Assembly: GCA_026874595.1 (NCBI GenBank)
Contig: CM049313.1
Coordinates: 34,441,159 to 34,505,158 of the forward strand
From: Sipunculus nudus
Taxonomy: Eukaryota; Annelida; Sipuncula; Golfingiida; Sipunculidae
DNA length: 64,000 nt
Direction: 5' to 3'
Position 1 is the stretch's first letter. Each line of letters starts with the position of its first letter. Made by a program: the position numbers and the translations under genes. Positions 21,862 through 34,414 of the stretch are shown one piece after another. Under the pieces are notes generated by a model. It made no database searches, was not told the origin of the DNA, and worked only from the letters and a program-made list of their open reading frames with translations.

Positions 21862-23814
21862 CACAGGCGCTTGAATCCCTATTTATAATAAAGTCCTCAT
21901 ATCTCCAATGTTCTTAGAATTACTACGACGGAATCAGGTTAAACGACCCAATAATATTCATACCATGCTATCACTTGTATTATGACACAAGGTAGGCAAC
22001 TCGGCAAAAACCTTTCGACGGCGGCCATTCCAAATGGGTTATCACTTGCCTGTCAACGAAGGCCGCTTCCGCCGGGTCTGTTTAAAACGCGGAGAGATGG
22101 AGAATTCTCGGAGAATTCGCGGAGAAGTCGTGGAGAATTTGCGGAGTTTTTCTATATGCAATGATACTTTTAAATATACATTAAAACCACTTAAAATGTC
22201 CAACTTTATAACTCTTTACATAATGGTTCACTATTAAAGACCGAAATAATTAAAAATCTGCATATTCACGTAAAGTTCAGCTGTCTCAGTTGTTTGGGCA
22301 AGCAGGTTCTTAAGATTTAATTTGTTCCATGCCAGAGAAAACGAATAGCATCAGGAGATTGTGAGCCATTTGCGAATGAAAATGCAGTTGATTTTTGTTT
22401 CAATCCAGAAATTATACGAATTGAACATTTTAACCAGGGATTAATGCAAAAAAAGTTAGTTAATTGTTTCAGTTCAGGCATTTCCTAGAATACCAACTAT
22501 AATGCAACTATAACCATTGGGATTAAATGTGAATTTGGGTAAGGAGATGTATTCGAAGACATGATTGGGTGTGATAAAAAAAAATGTAATAAGTGGTTTC
22601 ATTTAAATGTGTATTTGTCTTTAAATAACTAACTAAAATAATTAATTAAATGGTTTTATGAAGATTGTACAAATAAGTTCTTGTATTATTGCTGTGTGTA
22701 AGTCTACATTGTGATATTTTTTCATTTTATTTTTATTATTATTATACTCTGTATTGTAATTGTCAGAAAAAAGTGTGGTGTATTTTGTACAGAATAAGAC
22801 AAATATAATTCTTTAACCGTGATCACGATATATATATATACTATTTTTTCCCTTTTATTTTATTTAATCCTATTGCCGATTTGTTTCATTAGCTAAATTT
22901 TATTTAATTCTGTGCATGTAAATTGTTCCAGATACTCTATTAATGGTGATAGTGTTTTATCTATCAATAAATGTGGGTAAAAGCATGATTTTCTTTATTA
23001 TATTATATATTTCATTCACCACCTGTAAATTAGATACACCTGCATGGTTTTGTTATGGTTTGCACAATAAACTGTTGAAACATTAAGTGTTCAATAAACT
23101 GTTAAAACATGAAGTGTTTTGCTGTTTCGTCTTAGGATCTGTCAGTGTCAGCTGGTGACTCAGACGGGTTTTATATTTTGCGTAACGCATTCACTCGGCA
23201 GTGAGTCTAATGTTGAGCATTAAATGAAGCATTATGTAGTTTTTTTAAATTATTTCGGTCATTTAACTGTTATTAGTTAAATGTTTACAATTATGTTAAC
23301 AATTATGTTAAGGGTAATATAGTTGGAGATTTTAATGTGTATTTAAAAGTATCATTGCATATGAACACTCTCCGCCAATTCTCCACGAATTCTCCGCGAA
23401 TTCTCCATCTCTCCACGGATTCTCCGCGTTTTAGACGGACCCGCTTCCGCCACCGTTTGGAATGGACGACGTCGAAATTCAGACATCACTGCAAAAGGTT
23501 AACCAGGCAGCTTGTATTGGTGGTTGAAAACAATGGAAGTTGGATGGATTTGATTCTATAACTCCTGGGTATTAAAGGATCATATTGATCGCCCATAAAA
23601 GGAAGATAAAGCGGGTATAAGCGGGTCGAGAACGAAACATCCCTTATTATCGCTCAAAAGGTTTTTGGCCGATACTTACCTTGTGTCATAATACAAGTGA
23701 TAACACGGTATGACCGTTTTATTATTGGGTCGTGTGACCTGATTCCGTCCTAGTATTTCTAAGAACATTGGAGATATGAAGACTTTATTATAAATAGGGA
23801 TTCAAGCGCCTGTG
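21862..23814. mobile_element. 1953-bp non-autonomous transposon with long terminal inverted repeats
   Basis: The ends CACAGGCGCTTGAATCCC and its reverse complement start arms of roughly 370 bp (left, to about 22235) and 530 bp (right, from about 23285). The arms match in order: the TTTATAATAAAG block, the TTGTATTATGACACAAGGTA block, the CGCGGAGA/GGAGAATTC repeats, and TATGCAATGATACTTTTAAA. The right arm has about 175 bp that the left lacks. Exact 7-bp CCGTAGA duplications flank it. The ~1.05-kb centre is AT-rich with no transposase, so movement would depend on a partner element. The 7-bp duplication does not fit hAT (8), Tc1/mariner (2), piggyBac (4) or Transib (5). Dada elements make 6-7-bp duplications, but nothing else here supports that family. 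Confidence 0.8.
23066..23119. repeat. 27-bp tandem duplication inside the transposon centre
   Basis: AATAAACTGTTGAAACATTA and its following bases recur once at 23093 with two or three changes. Confidence 0.75.
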
Positions 23815-23821
23815 CCGTAGA
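23815..23821. repeat. target-site duplication, right copy
   Basis: CCGTAGA directly follows the element end GCGCCTGTG and matches 21855-21861 exactly. Confidence 0.75.
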
Positions 23822-24204
23822 GCCAAGCCAAAGAAAGTAAACGCTCATCGAGCAGCTACAGGTTGCTGCGGTCAAGACCTCAGCCCTTTGCGCTCCTTAG
23901 GCATGTTCTCTGAGCCAACAGTCGCAGTGCCACGCCAAGCCAAGCAGGGAGCCGCAAAGGCCGCCACCGTCCATCCCCAGTCGGTGACCTTTTTAGAAAA
24001 CTACAGCATTCACAGCCACAAAGCCAGACGCAACCCACATTCCCTCCACCGATTCCAGCAGCGGAGATCCAGCCATGCCATTCGAGAGCCGAACTCGATC
24101 TTGTGAACGACACTGTTTCGAGACCAATCGCCATTGTACTTGCAGTTTCGGCCATTTGGACCGTGTTAACCGGGTTTCCCAGTTGTTCCGTGGATCAACG
24201 TCCG

Positions 24205-24380
24205 GTTTTTGAAACCGCAGCCATACTGAAGTCTCGGTCACAACCCGCTGCGTTCACCGCATACCGTAGAGTACCGCACGGTTTCTGGGACCTCATGAAT
24301 ACTTAGCCTCAGTCACAACCCGCTGCGGTCACCGCACACCGTAGATCACCGTTCGGTTTTATAAACCGCAGGAATACTAA
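24205..24380 (+). repeat. ~75-bp GC-rich tandem units
   Basis: The block CACAACCCGCTGCG[G/T]TCACC followed by GCA(T/C)ACCGTAGA occurs at about 24238 and 24312, each followed by an ACCG...CGGTTT segment and preceded by a CATACT/AATACT-like segment. A further single unit is at 21780-21861, left of the fold-back transposon. Confidence 0.7.
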
Positions 24381-24860
24381 TGCGGCCGACGTGCGGGAAC
24401 GGCAAAATGTCTTCCTCATTCTCACGGCCTACGCACGGTAAACTAAGCTAACCATGCGGACGCCGCAAGCTAACCTTGCGGAAGCCGCAAAGACCCCTTT
24501 GGTATGCCGTATGTCTCTCCGGTAGCCAAGTAGGCCCTAATAACCGCACGGACATCCTACGACAGCCGCACGTCTACTGTACGGTGCCCGTACGGAGCCC
24601 GTAGGTGGCTGCCTGACGCACGGGTCTATCAACTTAAGCGCTTGGGCAATTGTCAGTTACGGTCGTTGCGGAGTCCATGCGGCCTTTGCAAAAATTCACG
24701 GTTGCCGTGCGTCTTCCGCACGGAAGAGCCCAAAATATTCGCCGTACGGCGACCGTAACCCGGTTGTGGCCGAGGCTTTATGCGGCCGATGTTCTGGAAA
24801 GACAAGGTGTTTTCCTCATTCTCACGGCCTACACACGGTAAAGTTAGCTAACCCTGCGGT
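24381..24860 (+). repeat. GC-rich dispersed repeat with internal duplications
   Basis: TCCTCATTCTCACGGCCTAC with a following ACGGTAAA occurs at about 24413 and again at 24813, each preceded by ATGCGGCCGA and followed by AGCTAACC. A block with GTACGGTGCCCGTACGGAGC near 24577 recurs in altered form near 25368. The GC content stands out from the AT-rich surroundings. Short frames here are not recognisable proteins. It is probably part of a large non-coding repeat family shared with 11.3 kb. Confidence 0.55.
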
Positions 24861-25319
24861 ACGCTCTTTACACAGCGCTTTCCCAATAGGCCAACTACCT
24901 ATATCGTAAGCGCTGTTTGTTATGACTTTGTATCCTGAATCTCTACACCAGAGGGGAGTGCTGTAATTTGGTCCAATCAGATGAGACCCTGTGCTGAAGA
25001 CAACACGGTTTACCAGCCAAGCGAGGAATACACGAAGCCAATGTTGTTCATTTCGTTTTGAGTGACAGTTCATCGCCCCGGCGGGCGACCGTTTGAACAA
25101 ACCACAGGCTCAGAGAGAATTGCCCTACACGCGGTTTCTGGGCGGAGCCTGATGCCTGTCGAGTGTTTGTTGACTTCATTTGGTTGGCTGCTCGTCACAT
25201 CAGCAGTTTTTTTTTAGCAGACAGGCCCATGTGCACCACCTGGTGTGTAAGTGCATCATAAACGATCAAAGCAGGCAGCGCAAAAAAATCTGCAGCTTAT
25301 TTAGAAGCGCAAGATTTTC

Positions 25320-25510
25320 GCTGTCTCGGGAGCGTTACGGGCTCCTACGACATCAGTACGTCTACTGCGCGGTTCCCGCACGGAGCCCCTAGGTGGCTGC
25401 CTGACGCATCAACTTAAAGCCTGAGATTTTTTAAGATTGTACGTCCCTACGAATTTGGGGTGCCATGGAGGCCGCGGTGGCCGTAGATTGAAATAGAGGA
25501 TAATGCGGCG
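25320..25510 (+). repeat. GC-rich dispersed repeat, second block
   Basis: CGTCTACTG followed by CGCACGGAGCCC and TAGGTGGCTGCCTGACGCA repeats the order seen at 24565-24615. It is followed by the GGTGCCATGGAGGCCG motif shared with 11246-11300. The two halves link the 24-kb and 11-kb repeats into one family. Confidence 0.6.
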
Positions 25511-25679
25511 TACCTCATGGTACGTATATGAGGTGAAATCGATAAAAAAACAAACTTATAAACGTTTGAATTCACACAGCAGTCAATGTAGACTCATTAA
25601 TTACTTGAAAAAAAAATCAATAGATAAGTCACATAAGGAATTTAGCGTATAGTGAGTGACAGGAGTATGCTGCATGCGG

Positions 25680-25745
25680 ACGTGCGCATATGTGTGTGTG
25701 TGCGTTTGTGGGCGTGTATGTACGTGTGTGTGCGTGTGTATGTAT
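25680..25745. repeat. imperfect (GT)n tract
   Basis: GT/GC-rich alternating purine-pyrimidine stretch of about 65 bp. The Cys/Val-rich frame across it is an artefact. Confidence 0.85.
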
Positions 25746-25749
25746 GTGA

Positions 25750-28700
25750 AAGGAAGGGGTCAGGAGTGTAAATCACCAGCTGTTTTGCGTCATGGAGGGA
25801 TTTCGTATGCCAGTATATGCTTCAATAACCTATCTATGAAATAAAAAATAGCCAGGAAAACATAGATTAAGCCTATACACTGAAATTACTTTATAAAAAT
25901 TTGGTCTGCTGCCACGTCATAAGACATTCCACTCCACACTTTTTCCATGGCCCGCTGATTTGGCGGATATCTGTTGCCGCTTGTCGACGGCCCATATGTT
26001 CTATTTCAAAAGTGGCTTTGTTTGACTAGCGCTGGAACAAATGTAACGGGCAAGCAACATCAAATATGCGTAACGTATATCCCTCACTGTATACATCATA
26101 CATGGTATGTCCGTTTATATATAATAGGGTTGGGACATAAACCGATATCTTGGATTATTAAGATATGTGACAGTACAGCTGCGATAATTGTATCGTTAAC
26201 ATCTATGTAATCGTTATCATTATATACTTATTTGTCCACAGTTTTGGAACACATACATATATGCCCTTTTAGGGTTGATACCAACAAATTATGACATCAC
26301 CAGGGACCTTCTGTGTTAAGAAAATCATATATTTTCAAGGATAACATTTATATTAATAGTGGTATGTTCAAAATGACAGTGGTAAAAATCTGACAGAATC
26401 ACATTATCTGAAAACTGGCGAATTACCCGCTTATAATTAGTCGGACATGGCAGATAGCTATGACATTTGTGATATGGCGACAAATGCTTGAATACGCTTG
26501 CCAGATACTTATATTATGATACATGATATACCGCGATAAATTCTATTTCATTATCAGGATAGAGAAAAGTGATATCGTCCCAACTCAAATGCCCGTTACA
26601 ATGTGTTCTATCCATACTAGTTTATATATGTTTACATACAATGTCAAAAAATAAAATATCGGGGCGGCTATAGCCTTTAGCAGACTTCAATTAAGAAATA
26701 AATTTCGTATTTCATAACATAAAAAAAACAGCGATTATCGTGAAGGAAGCAGAAATTGCAAACAGATATAAGGATATCTAAAATCAATCCGAATGTTGTT
26801 TTGAAACATTATTTTAAATCTGGTAAAGCGTCCTTTCTGATGATATACAGATTTAGTCATTATCATTAATTTTCATATGTTAATAACATTTATTAATTTT
26901 TATTATTTAACGGTACGCTATTTTATGCACACAGTAATAGCAGGCGACTTTTTATTACAAAATACATGACAATATCTCAAAATTGTTTTCCACCTCTGTC
27001 TACCTTAACACTCAAATCTTAAATTTTCATTCAATCAAAATTTAATATTATATTTTTCAACACGAAGACACACTGTAACTGAGTGCTTAAAAAAGTGTAC
27101 CTATTATTTTTTTTAATGTAACAAAATCATGTTAAAATAAATAAAAAATTCAAATATATGTTTACCATGAAAAAGAACACTGTACATAGCGTTATTCCGG
27201 CGCCCTGACAACAGAGAGTCTGCGACAAGCTTACTAACAGTTAACAGGGCCCGCTGAGTCAGGTTGTCACGACTACGCTGTCCCAGGTTTAAAATAATGT
27301 ATACTTTACGGAGTCTGTTACCTTAACCACATAAGAATATTTCTATTGTTTATTTTTTTATTGTGTGCTCCTTGTATTTTTTTTTCAAATGAATACACAT
27401 GCATATGAATCTATATGTATTGTATGAACAATAAATTATCTATCTACCTTATCCAACAGCAATAAAAATATCTATATTCTGAAAGACTCTGTAGTAGGAA
27501 CTGTATATATAAGAATGTATAGAGGAATGAACATTCCTTTTTTTTTCATTTTTTTTTATACGTAAGCATTTTTATGTTCCACCAAGAATACGCTAACAAA
27601 GTAAAACAGGTCACATTACATCCTTGATAGGAATTTGGCCACAACTATGTGCTATATGTCGGTCTAAATAATTATAACGTGCCACGATTGTAAAGTTGCC
27701 GTGATCATGTTGGTCGGAGGGGTACTGATCCCCAAATGCGGTCAAGCAAATGCGGGTGACAGTGTATCACTCTGTTTAGTACAGAGCCCTTAGCCATGTA
27801 AGTCACACAAATACGGCTGGCTTGGGACAAATGACTTTAGTAATGAGTTTTGTAGCTCGACTTGGTTAGCTATATGTCGGCTCACATAGACTTAATTGAC
27901 CTGAAAGTCTATTCCTTTGACGTTGTAACAAAGTACCGTTTTATTATACTATCTATATTACGTTAGACCTGTATATTTTTAGGGGTGTCATGCTTGACCA
28001 TTTACATATATTATAATGCGGGGAACCCTAACTTTGTCAGTTAGCATCAAAATCAACAAAACTAACTTTGTATTAGTATGTTTATGTTTCGGGAATTTTT
28101 TAATTGTAACAGATTTATCTTTTGGTATTATTTTCTTATTCGAGCAAAAATGAGCTGCACTAAATCGGTTCAATGAAATATCGGCGGCGCCTCCTGATAA
28201 ACTCGGCTCAACACGGCTTGCTCAAAACTCGGCTGGCGGCGGAGCAAAATGGCGGCTGCACCGGGCTCTAGTTTAGTGCATATACTAAACCTTTATGTTT
28301 CCAAAGGAGGTCTTATTGGCCGAAGGTAACTAATTATCGACGCCAGCTGTACTTCGGACTGGAAATCAATAACGCCGCATGCAGGTTTTTTTCTCATTTT
28401 TTTCTCACTCTGGAATATGGGTATATCTTGCCCCGAGTTAAGTGACAGCCGCGTATCTCAGGGGCATTGTGGGTGTAAGACAAAGCAGTCCGCCGCCGCG
28501 CAAATGGGATTTAAAAGGCAAAACTAGACATAGATTGGTTTGCTCTTATGTCTTTTTGTGGAAAATAAATGTGTTCCAGGATATTGTAAAGTTACTGGAC
28601 GTATTCAGTGACACAAAGAAAAATGTTGAAAAACTGGTTATATCTCCCTAGCGCCCAACGACCTGAGATTCAATTGCGTGACTTAGCATTAATCTGATTC

Positions 28701-29230
28701 CTTATATATTTTAGAATAAATATTGACCACGTTGTTGCATGAACATACTCAGTCTCAAAGGGTAGAAAATGTAAATTTAATGTAAATGTTTTTATCAAAA
28801 ATTAAATTACATCAATAAAATGCTTATCAGCAAATATAGCTAAAAAAATAATTATAAAGATCTTTAGAATATTTGTTTACAACTCCATATTTTAAATTTA
28901 ATATTTGGAACACTAAATGGTAATTAAGAAGAAAAAGAATAAATTAAGAGTAAAAAGGGGTTTAAAGGGAAATAATAAACATCAAAATCTTTCATAACAA
29001 TCAGCAAGTTTTTAGAAATTTCAAAGTTTTGATATACCACATTGTATCAAGTAGATATGTAGTGTTCAGAAAATGTTCATGTCAATAGATACCAAAGCAA
29101 TAAATTAGGTAATATAAAGGATAAAAAAGCCTTTTTTCAAGTACTGTTCCGGATTGAAGACAACAAGTACCACAGAGACCGAAATGGCAACCCATTCACT
29201 CAGACAATAATAAAAGTAAAGTTAGAAGTG
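25750..29230. other. 3.5 kb with no supported gene
   Basis: Mostly AT-rich. A GC-richer patch at 28180-28270 repeats ACTCGGCT and contains ATGGCGGC, but no open frame or repeat copy supports a call. Confidence 0.45.
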
Positions 29231-29232
29231 GG

Positions 29233-29555
29233 GGAGTTATTCTGATCCTAGTTTACACGTTGCCTTCCTGATCTTTTTGGCCTGTTCATTCTTAAATTGT
29301 AACTTTTCTCGGCCCCCTGGGAAGCATAAATCTAAACAGCCACAATAGGCGCTAGAACTTAGAAGTGTACACGTTTTACATTTGCCTGGCGACCATGACC
29401 AATACCCATTTACTCCTGGATCGAGAGAGCGCACCCTTGCGGTAAAGACTTTGGCTAGGAGCCTCTGCGGGAAGCTGGCCATTTCGGGACGCAAACCCAC
29501 AACCTTATAGTTACTATTTCAGGACCCTTGCCATTACCACTACGCTCCACAAAAT
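29233..29555 (-). mobile_element. tRNA-derived SINE, third type
   Basis: Read on the minus strand, the head starts near GTGGAGCGTAGTGGTAATGG (A-box-like) with a degenerate B box, GTGGGTTTGCGTCCC. A ~230-bp tail follows, ending in CTCCCCCACTTCTAAC. Only one copy was seen in the window, so the call rests on the tRNA-like head and on its resemblance to invertebrate SINEs. Short minus-strand frames through it are not genes. Confidence 0.5.
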
Positions 29556-29559
29556 ACAT

Positions 29560-30370
29560 ATTCAGTAAAACGGGAAGTGCAGTGGTCTTTAACCAGTAAC
29601 ACAGTAAAGAAACTAAACCAACCATTCAACGTTTGAAATGACTCTTCTATCAAACCAATAAATCAACACCTGTACATTATAATGAATCCTCGACTGACAG
29701 CTACACAAAATAGTTCCTTTTTTAGCGGTCGGTTTGGTCCTCTTTGTAATTTGACAAATCATCATAAATAACTGATTCTGGCTAATGGTATTGGATCTTT
29801 TGTAATTATAAAACATCCCACTGAAGGCATGGGAAGAAAGCACATGTAGATTATCAATGCAGATTACGGTTTGATGTTCATCTAAAAAAGAATAAAACAG
29901 GATGAACCTTGTGAATATACGGGAAAAAAAACACAAGACCAAAGCGCAGTGCCATTTCAAATCCACGTTCTCGGAAGGCGGAGATTTCCGTGCCGTTTTA
30001 AACACAATACTCGGCCAGCTTCGTTTTACGGTCAATGCCATCCTCAAAGGGGGTTATCATTTTTCAATTTTACGTAAATTGGCTTCTGTGCGGCTCATCT
30101 GATTTATATACGTCTGCTCTTATCAAAGTGCAAATGCTCACTTGCACCAAATCGGAAATCAGACGGGAGATATCGATAAGGGGCCTCAGGATATACGTCT
30201 TCCATGCAAAGGAAAGGCAGCTCAGCCATCAAAAGCTGATAAAATGTCAGGTATGTATACCAGGTAAATTGTCAAAGGGCACTTTGCCCCTCAACGATGA
30301 CATCTTTGCTTGGTCTCTTTGCTCTACCAGCGTCAAGATATGATTTATAGACAAGAAGAGAAATGACGAT
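29560..30370. other. no gene seen
   Basis: A 144-codon minus-strand frame (29613-30047) overlaps plus-strand frames and has no recognisable domain. I regard it as chance. Confidence 0.4.
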
Positions 30371-30376
30371 GATGAC

Positions 30377-30409
30377 TATAATAATAATAATAATTATAAT
30401 AATAATAAC
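30377..30409. repeat. (AAT)n microsatellite
   Basis: Imperfect trinucleotide run in an AT-rich context. Confidence 0.85.
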
Positions 30410-30414
30410 AGTAC

Positions 30415-31040
30415 TTCATTTTTTATAAACTAAATCAACTTATGTTCTGTAAACGCTATTAAATACAATAAAATTTGATACTGATACTATTATACAAAAT
30501 TGTGATAAATAAAACGCTAGTAGTCATAAATATGATCGCACATCATCACAATCATCATGATAATGTCAATAAATGTTTACGTACAGCTATCAATCAAAGT
30601 ATTGCACAAAGAAGTAACTCTTCAGTTTCTGTTTAACATGACTAGTTTATGGATCTGATACAGCTCTGGTTGGAGTGAGTTCCACAATGGTGGTCCTGGA
30701 ACACAGATTGCTTTGTTCGCAACATAAGATCTTGTAGATTTAACACCCGCTTGTTCTTGGTTTTCAGATCTGAGACATCGCAATCACGGTGGCTCGTTTA
30801 GGACTCAGAAATCTTTTAATAAATCCGGACATCTCAAGATAATATTTCGCGATATAACTGAGTCATATCCTGGGGAATTGTGATAGGTCGTGACCATCAG
30901 GCACAAAATTAAAATGACACTGATGGGAGGATGACAGAATAATCCTCCAGTGCACCAACTCCTTTAACTGTCCGAATGCACATCAACCAATGACGTGGTC
31001 GAATCGTGTATGTATGTATGTATGTTTATCGTGCATGACA
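30415..31040. other. no gene seen
   Basis: Nothing supportable. A short TGTA repeat lies at about 31008-31024. Confidence 0.5.
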
Positions 31041-31045
31041 GACCT

Positions 31046-31155
31046 TTTCTTTTTCTACTGGACTCGAGATGGACACGGCTTTATATCTCGAGTCCTTATC
31101 TCCAGTAAAACTCCGAGTCCAGTACCCTTGAGTCCATCATCCCTCCTACATCAAT
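31046..31155 (+). mobile_element. fragment of the GACTCG-rich hAT-like MITE
   Basis: TGGACTCGAGATGGACACGG and the order that follows (CTCGAGTCCTTA, AGTCCAG, CTTGAGTCC, CTACATCA) match the right half of 19210-19621. The terminal CAGTG is lost. Confidence 0.6.
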
Positions 31156-31725
31156 TTGATCAACTTTTAATGTGATCCCTTATACCTGGGCCCTGTTCCA
31201 TCATTTAAAAGCTCAAAGCAATGGGTTAATCAGCTGTTTCATAACCCTGCTAAGCGACAAACAAACATACATACATGCGTCGAATATAAAAGCTGTGTTT
31301 ATCTGTCAAAGTTTTTTTTTGGGTAGTTACCGCCCTTCATGAATATTAATTATGGTTTTGGAACAGAGTGCTGAATGCTCAGTTTACACTGTCTTTCTAA
31401 AGCTCTGAGATTAAAATCGTCCATAAATATTCTAGTCTTAAATATGTGACATTGGAGGAAAGAATGATATAATCTGATCGACTTATGAGCAAATTAATTT
31501 GATGAAAATTTAAAGTTTATATTTGTAGATTGCTCTCGGTCTTGAAAACGCGTCGATAACGTTAAAATGATGGATGTTGTAACGAAAGTAGTTTTCTAGA
31601 TTTTACCGCTGACTTTGTTAACCTAAAGTGGACAATATTTGTTTCGGCCTGTTTCTCCGTGTTCTAAAATGTCGGATATCTAGTCGTGTGTCTAAAATTA
31701 TCAGACAGTCAGGGGCGTCGATACA

Positions 31726-31738
31726 GGGGGGGGGGGGG
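31726..31738. repeat. poly-G tract
   Basis: Run of 13 G, followed 20 bp later by C-rich and G-rich runs. Confidence 0.95.
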
Positions 31739-32025
31739 AATAGGGTATATATCCGCTCCCCCCCACCCCTTTTTGAGCAAACGGGGGGTGATCAATGTTA
31801 TAACCCCTGCTCTTCAGCAAATAAAATTCAAATATTAGAAATATGAATTATGGGAAATTAATATGAAATATCTAATTAACATGAAATATATGAATATTTA
31901 CAGTAATAGACTTTGATTCTATTTAAATGACCTCAAACTTACATCATACACATCAATAACCATAGATTCAAGTGAAATTTAATCCTTAACTTGAGTGAAA
32001 GCGGTCAAAATTTAATGCCATGGCC

Positions 32026-32166
32026 CAACCGGCATCATTACCTTGTTTTATACTATCGGCCAACCGGCATCCATCTATATTTATAATATGTTCCAACCGC
32101 ATCCACTTGTATTTATACCGTCGGTCAAATGGCATCCACTTAGATTTATACCATCGGTCAACCGGA
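32026..32166. repeat. ~33-bp degenerate tandem repeat, about four copies
   Basis: Units start CCAACCGGCATC, CCAACCGGCATC, CCAACCGCATCC and TCAAATGGCATC and share TATTTATA and ATCGG/GTCGG. The array ends at a further TCAACCGG. Confidence 0.75.
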
Positions 32167-32169
32167 AAA

Positions 32170-32590
32170 TATGCCCCCAGTGTTAACTGTGTGCGTATTT
32201 ACAATTTATTTTAAAATATGTCTTGTTTAGCTAGATGGTCTCTTAAAATACATCACACGTTGCATAGATTCATTAATCTTCTTCAATATATGTGTAATTC
32301 TAAAAACATTATGCAGAAAGAAAATGTTAATCCGATCGATCTGTAGCCAAACTGTAATACCTTACACAAGGCAAATATATAGGCCCCTACTTTTCTTCTT
32401 GCTAACACTTAAAAGTTTAAAGATATGTCAAAACATTTAATTCGTACTTGCCTGGCCATTCTATATTAACAAAAGGTATGTTCGTCATGAAAACATGCAT
32501 GGATCATTAAAAAATATCTGGACAGACATTTCAACTGTGCTTTAATTGCAAGATAGTAACTATGTGTAACTAGAAATCCGCAATCTAAGA
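32170..32590. other. no gene seen
   Basis: AT-rich sequence with no supportable feature. Confidence 0.5.
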
Positions 32591-32591
32591 T

Positions 32592-32895
32592 ATGCAAGCC
32601 TCTGCCATCTGGGTAGTGGTCCCTATTGGGAGAATTACCCAAAACCGTGTTTGCATTCACTTATTCGACCCATATCCCAAGGTTCATTCGTGCATCAATG
32701 ACTGTGCATTCCTTGATGACGTTCCTGAGTCCGGATCCTGTGGCGTATCTACACCCAAATCTAATCAATTCTCTATCAGCCCATTCCCGAAATGCTCTGA
32801 AAATTTCATGAGTTTAGGTTCATGATTGTTAACAAACGTACTAACATTAACACATACATAAACACACACGAACGGGGATTAACGCATACATTGAT
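32592..32895 (-). repeat. ~300-bp dispersed repeat (family C), minus orientation
   Basis: It shares, in order, GCAAGCCTC, AACCGTGTTTGC, CCCATATCCCAAGGTTCATT, CCTTGATGACGTTCCTGA, CCATTCCCGAAATG and CGAACGGGGAT with copies at 45360 and 45952, and in reverse complement with 34149. It is non-coding and has no defined ends. Four copies in one 64-kb window suggest a high copy number. Confidence 0.75.
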
Positions 32896-33017
32896 AACAT
32901 GAGCATAAACTTATAATTAACAAAATAAGCACTGAAGTATGGTTGATAAATGGTCTTATGTGCATGTGTGTTTGTGTGATGTCAGAGACAGCATTGCTCT
33001 ATTTTTGTCAGGAATAT

Positions 33018-33023
<6 letters not shown>

Positions 33024-33073
<50 letters not shown>
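33024..33073. repeat. (TA)n microsatellite
   Basis: Pure TA run followed by a short CA stretch. Confidence 0.95.
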
Positions 33074-33079
<6 letters not shown>

Positions 33080-33080
<1 letters not shown>

Positions 33081-34145
33081 ACATACTCCTCTAGTTTACC
33101 ACGTTGTTATTAAGTGCAAGTCTGTGTACATCAGTGACGCCCTATTTTGCAAACGTATTTGTCATTAACATTAATGATCATAATGGATTAACAAAGGACA
33201 AAAGTTATTATTTTCTTGTTTCTTGTTTAAGAATTTCTTGCATATGAGTGTAGCCGCATTTTCTAACCATAGAGATAAACTGTTATATTGTCTAGCATCA
33301 TTATGAACCGTCTATAGATCATTTGATAGTTAAATGCCAGATAGGTAGGCAGAACTTTCTAAAACATGAGTAATGATTGGCTGGATAGCTCTGTCTCATT
33401 CATAAATTTCCTTGATTCTATTTTTGTACAATAAAGGTCACAATAATTAAGAAAATTGGCATTCCTCATTTCTCATGTTATTTCCAAGCAATATTATCAA
33501 CAATTTAAGATATTCGAGTCTGGCGAAAATAAACGCCATAATAAGCGGCAGACTAAAGTATTTACTTAATCCCCGTCGTTATGTAATATGAGACTGACTT
33601 CCGCATCCCGCAGGCTGCACACATTGAAAAGACGTCTCGAGACAGACCACAAGGGACTGACGCTATAGTATTTACCCTGTGTCTGGGTGCTATACGTTGG
33701 ATGTAAAATTATGTTATAGGGGTCAGGTAGACAGAAAGGATTGATGACAAACATAAAACCGACAGATTTTCTTATCCCAAAGGAGAATGTAGACGCAGGT
33801 ACTGCCGTCTTAACAACGATCAATATTTTAGTGTTGAGTCGATGGTTTTCCATCATTCGACTCCGTGTCAAAAGATTTACATGGCGTCTCTCTGCAGAGA
33901 GGGTACAGTGTAAAGTGCACATACATTATTTATGTCTTTTAAACGTGAAGACCGTGTCATAAGGTCCATGATGTCACTAAAAAAGGAACTAACACAAGCT
34001 TTCGATCAACCAGGGGATCGTAGATGAACTTAATGACTCAAAATTTCACCCGACAAGGAATTGGAAATAAAAGGCTGAAAACTTTACACTTGTTAAGTGT
34101 TTTAGAAAACAGCAAGATCAGGTTCAGCCATTTTTCCCTTCTGTA
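33080..34145. other. no gene seen
   Basis: A 118-codon minus-strand frame at 33566-33922 overlaps a plus-strand frame and has no recognisable family. It is probably chance. Confidence 0.4.
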
Positions 34146-34148
34146 TTT

Positions 34149-34412
34149 ATGCCTCCACCAGGATGGTATACGTACCTCCCCGTTCGTGTGTTTGCACGTT
34201 TGTTCACAATATGAACGAAATCTCATGAAATTTCCAGGTCATTTTGGGAATTGGCCAATGAAAAACCCGTAGGATTTTGTTGTGGATCCGGCACATGATC
34301 CGGAGTCAGGTACGCCATCACGGAATATCAAAATATGATTAGTAACTTATGCACAGATGAACTTTGGAATATGGACCAAATAAGTGAAGGCAAACACGAT
34401 TTGGGGAGCTTC
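34149..34412 (+). repeat. ~300-bp dispersed repeat (family C), plus orientation
   Basis: It begins GCCTCCACCAGGATGGTATA and contains CCCCGTTCGTGTG, CACAATATGAACG, TCATGAAATTTCCAGGTCAT and GGGAATTGGCCAATGAAAAA. These are the reverse complement of blocks in the minus-oriented copies. Confidence 0.75.
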
Positions 34413-34414
34413 GC

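Noticed and set aside
29613-30047. 144-codon minus-strand frame
   Set aside because: It overlaps frames on the other strand, and no family, motif or splice context is recognised.
33566-33922. 118-codon minus-strand frame
   Set aside because: It overlaps a plus-strand frame and shows no conserved motif.
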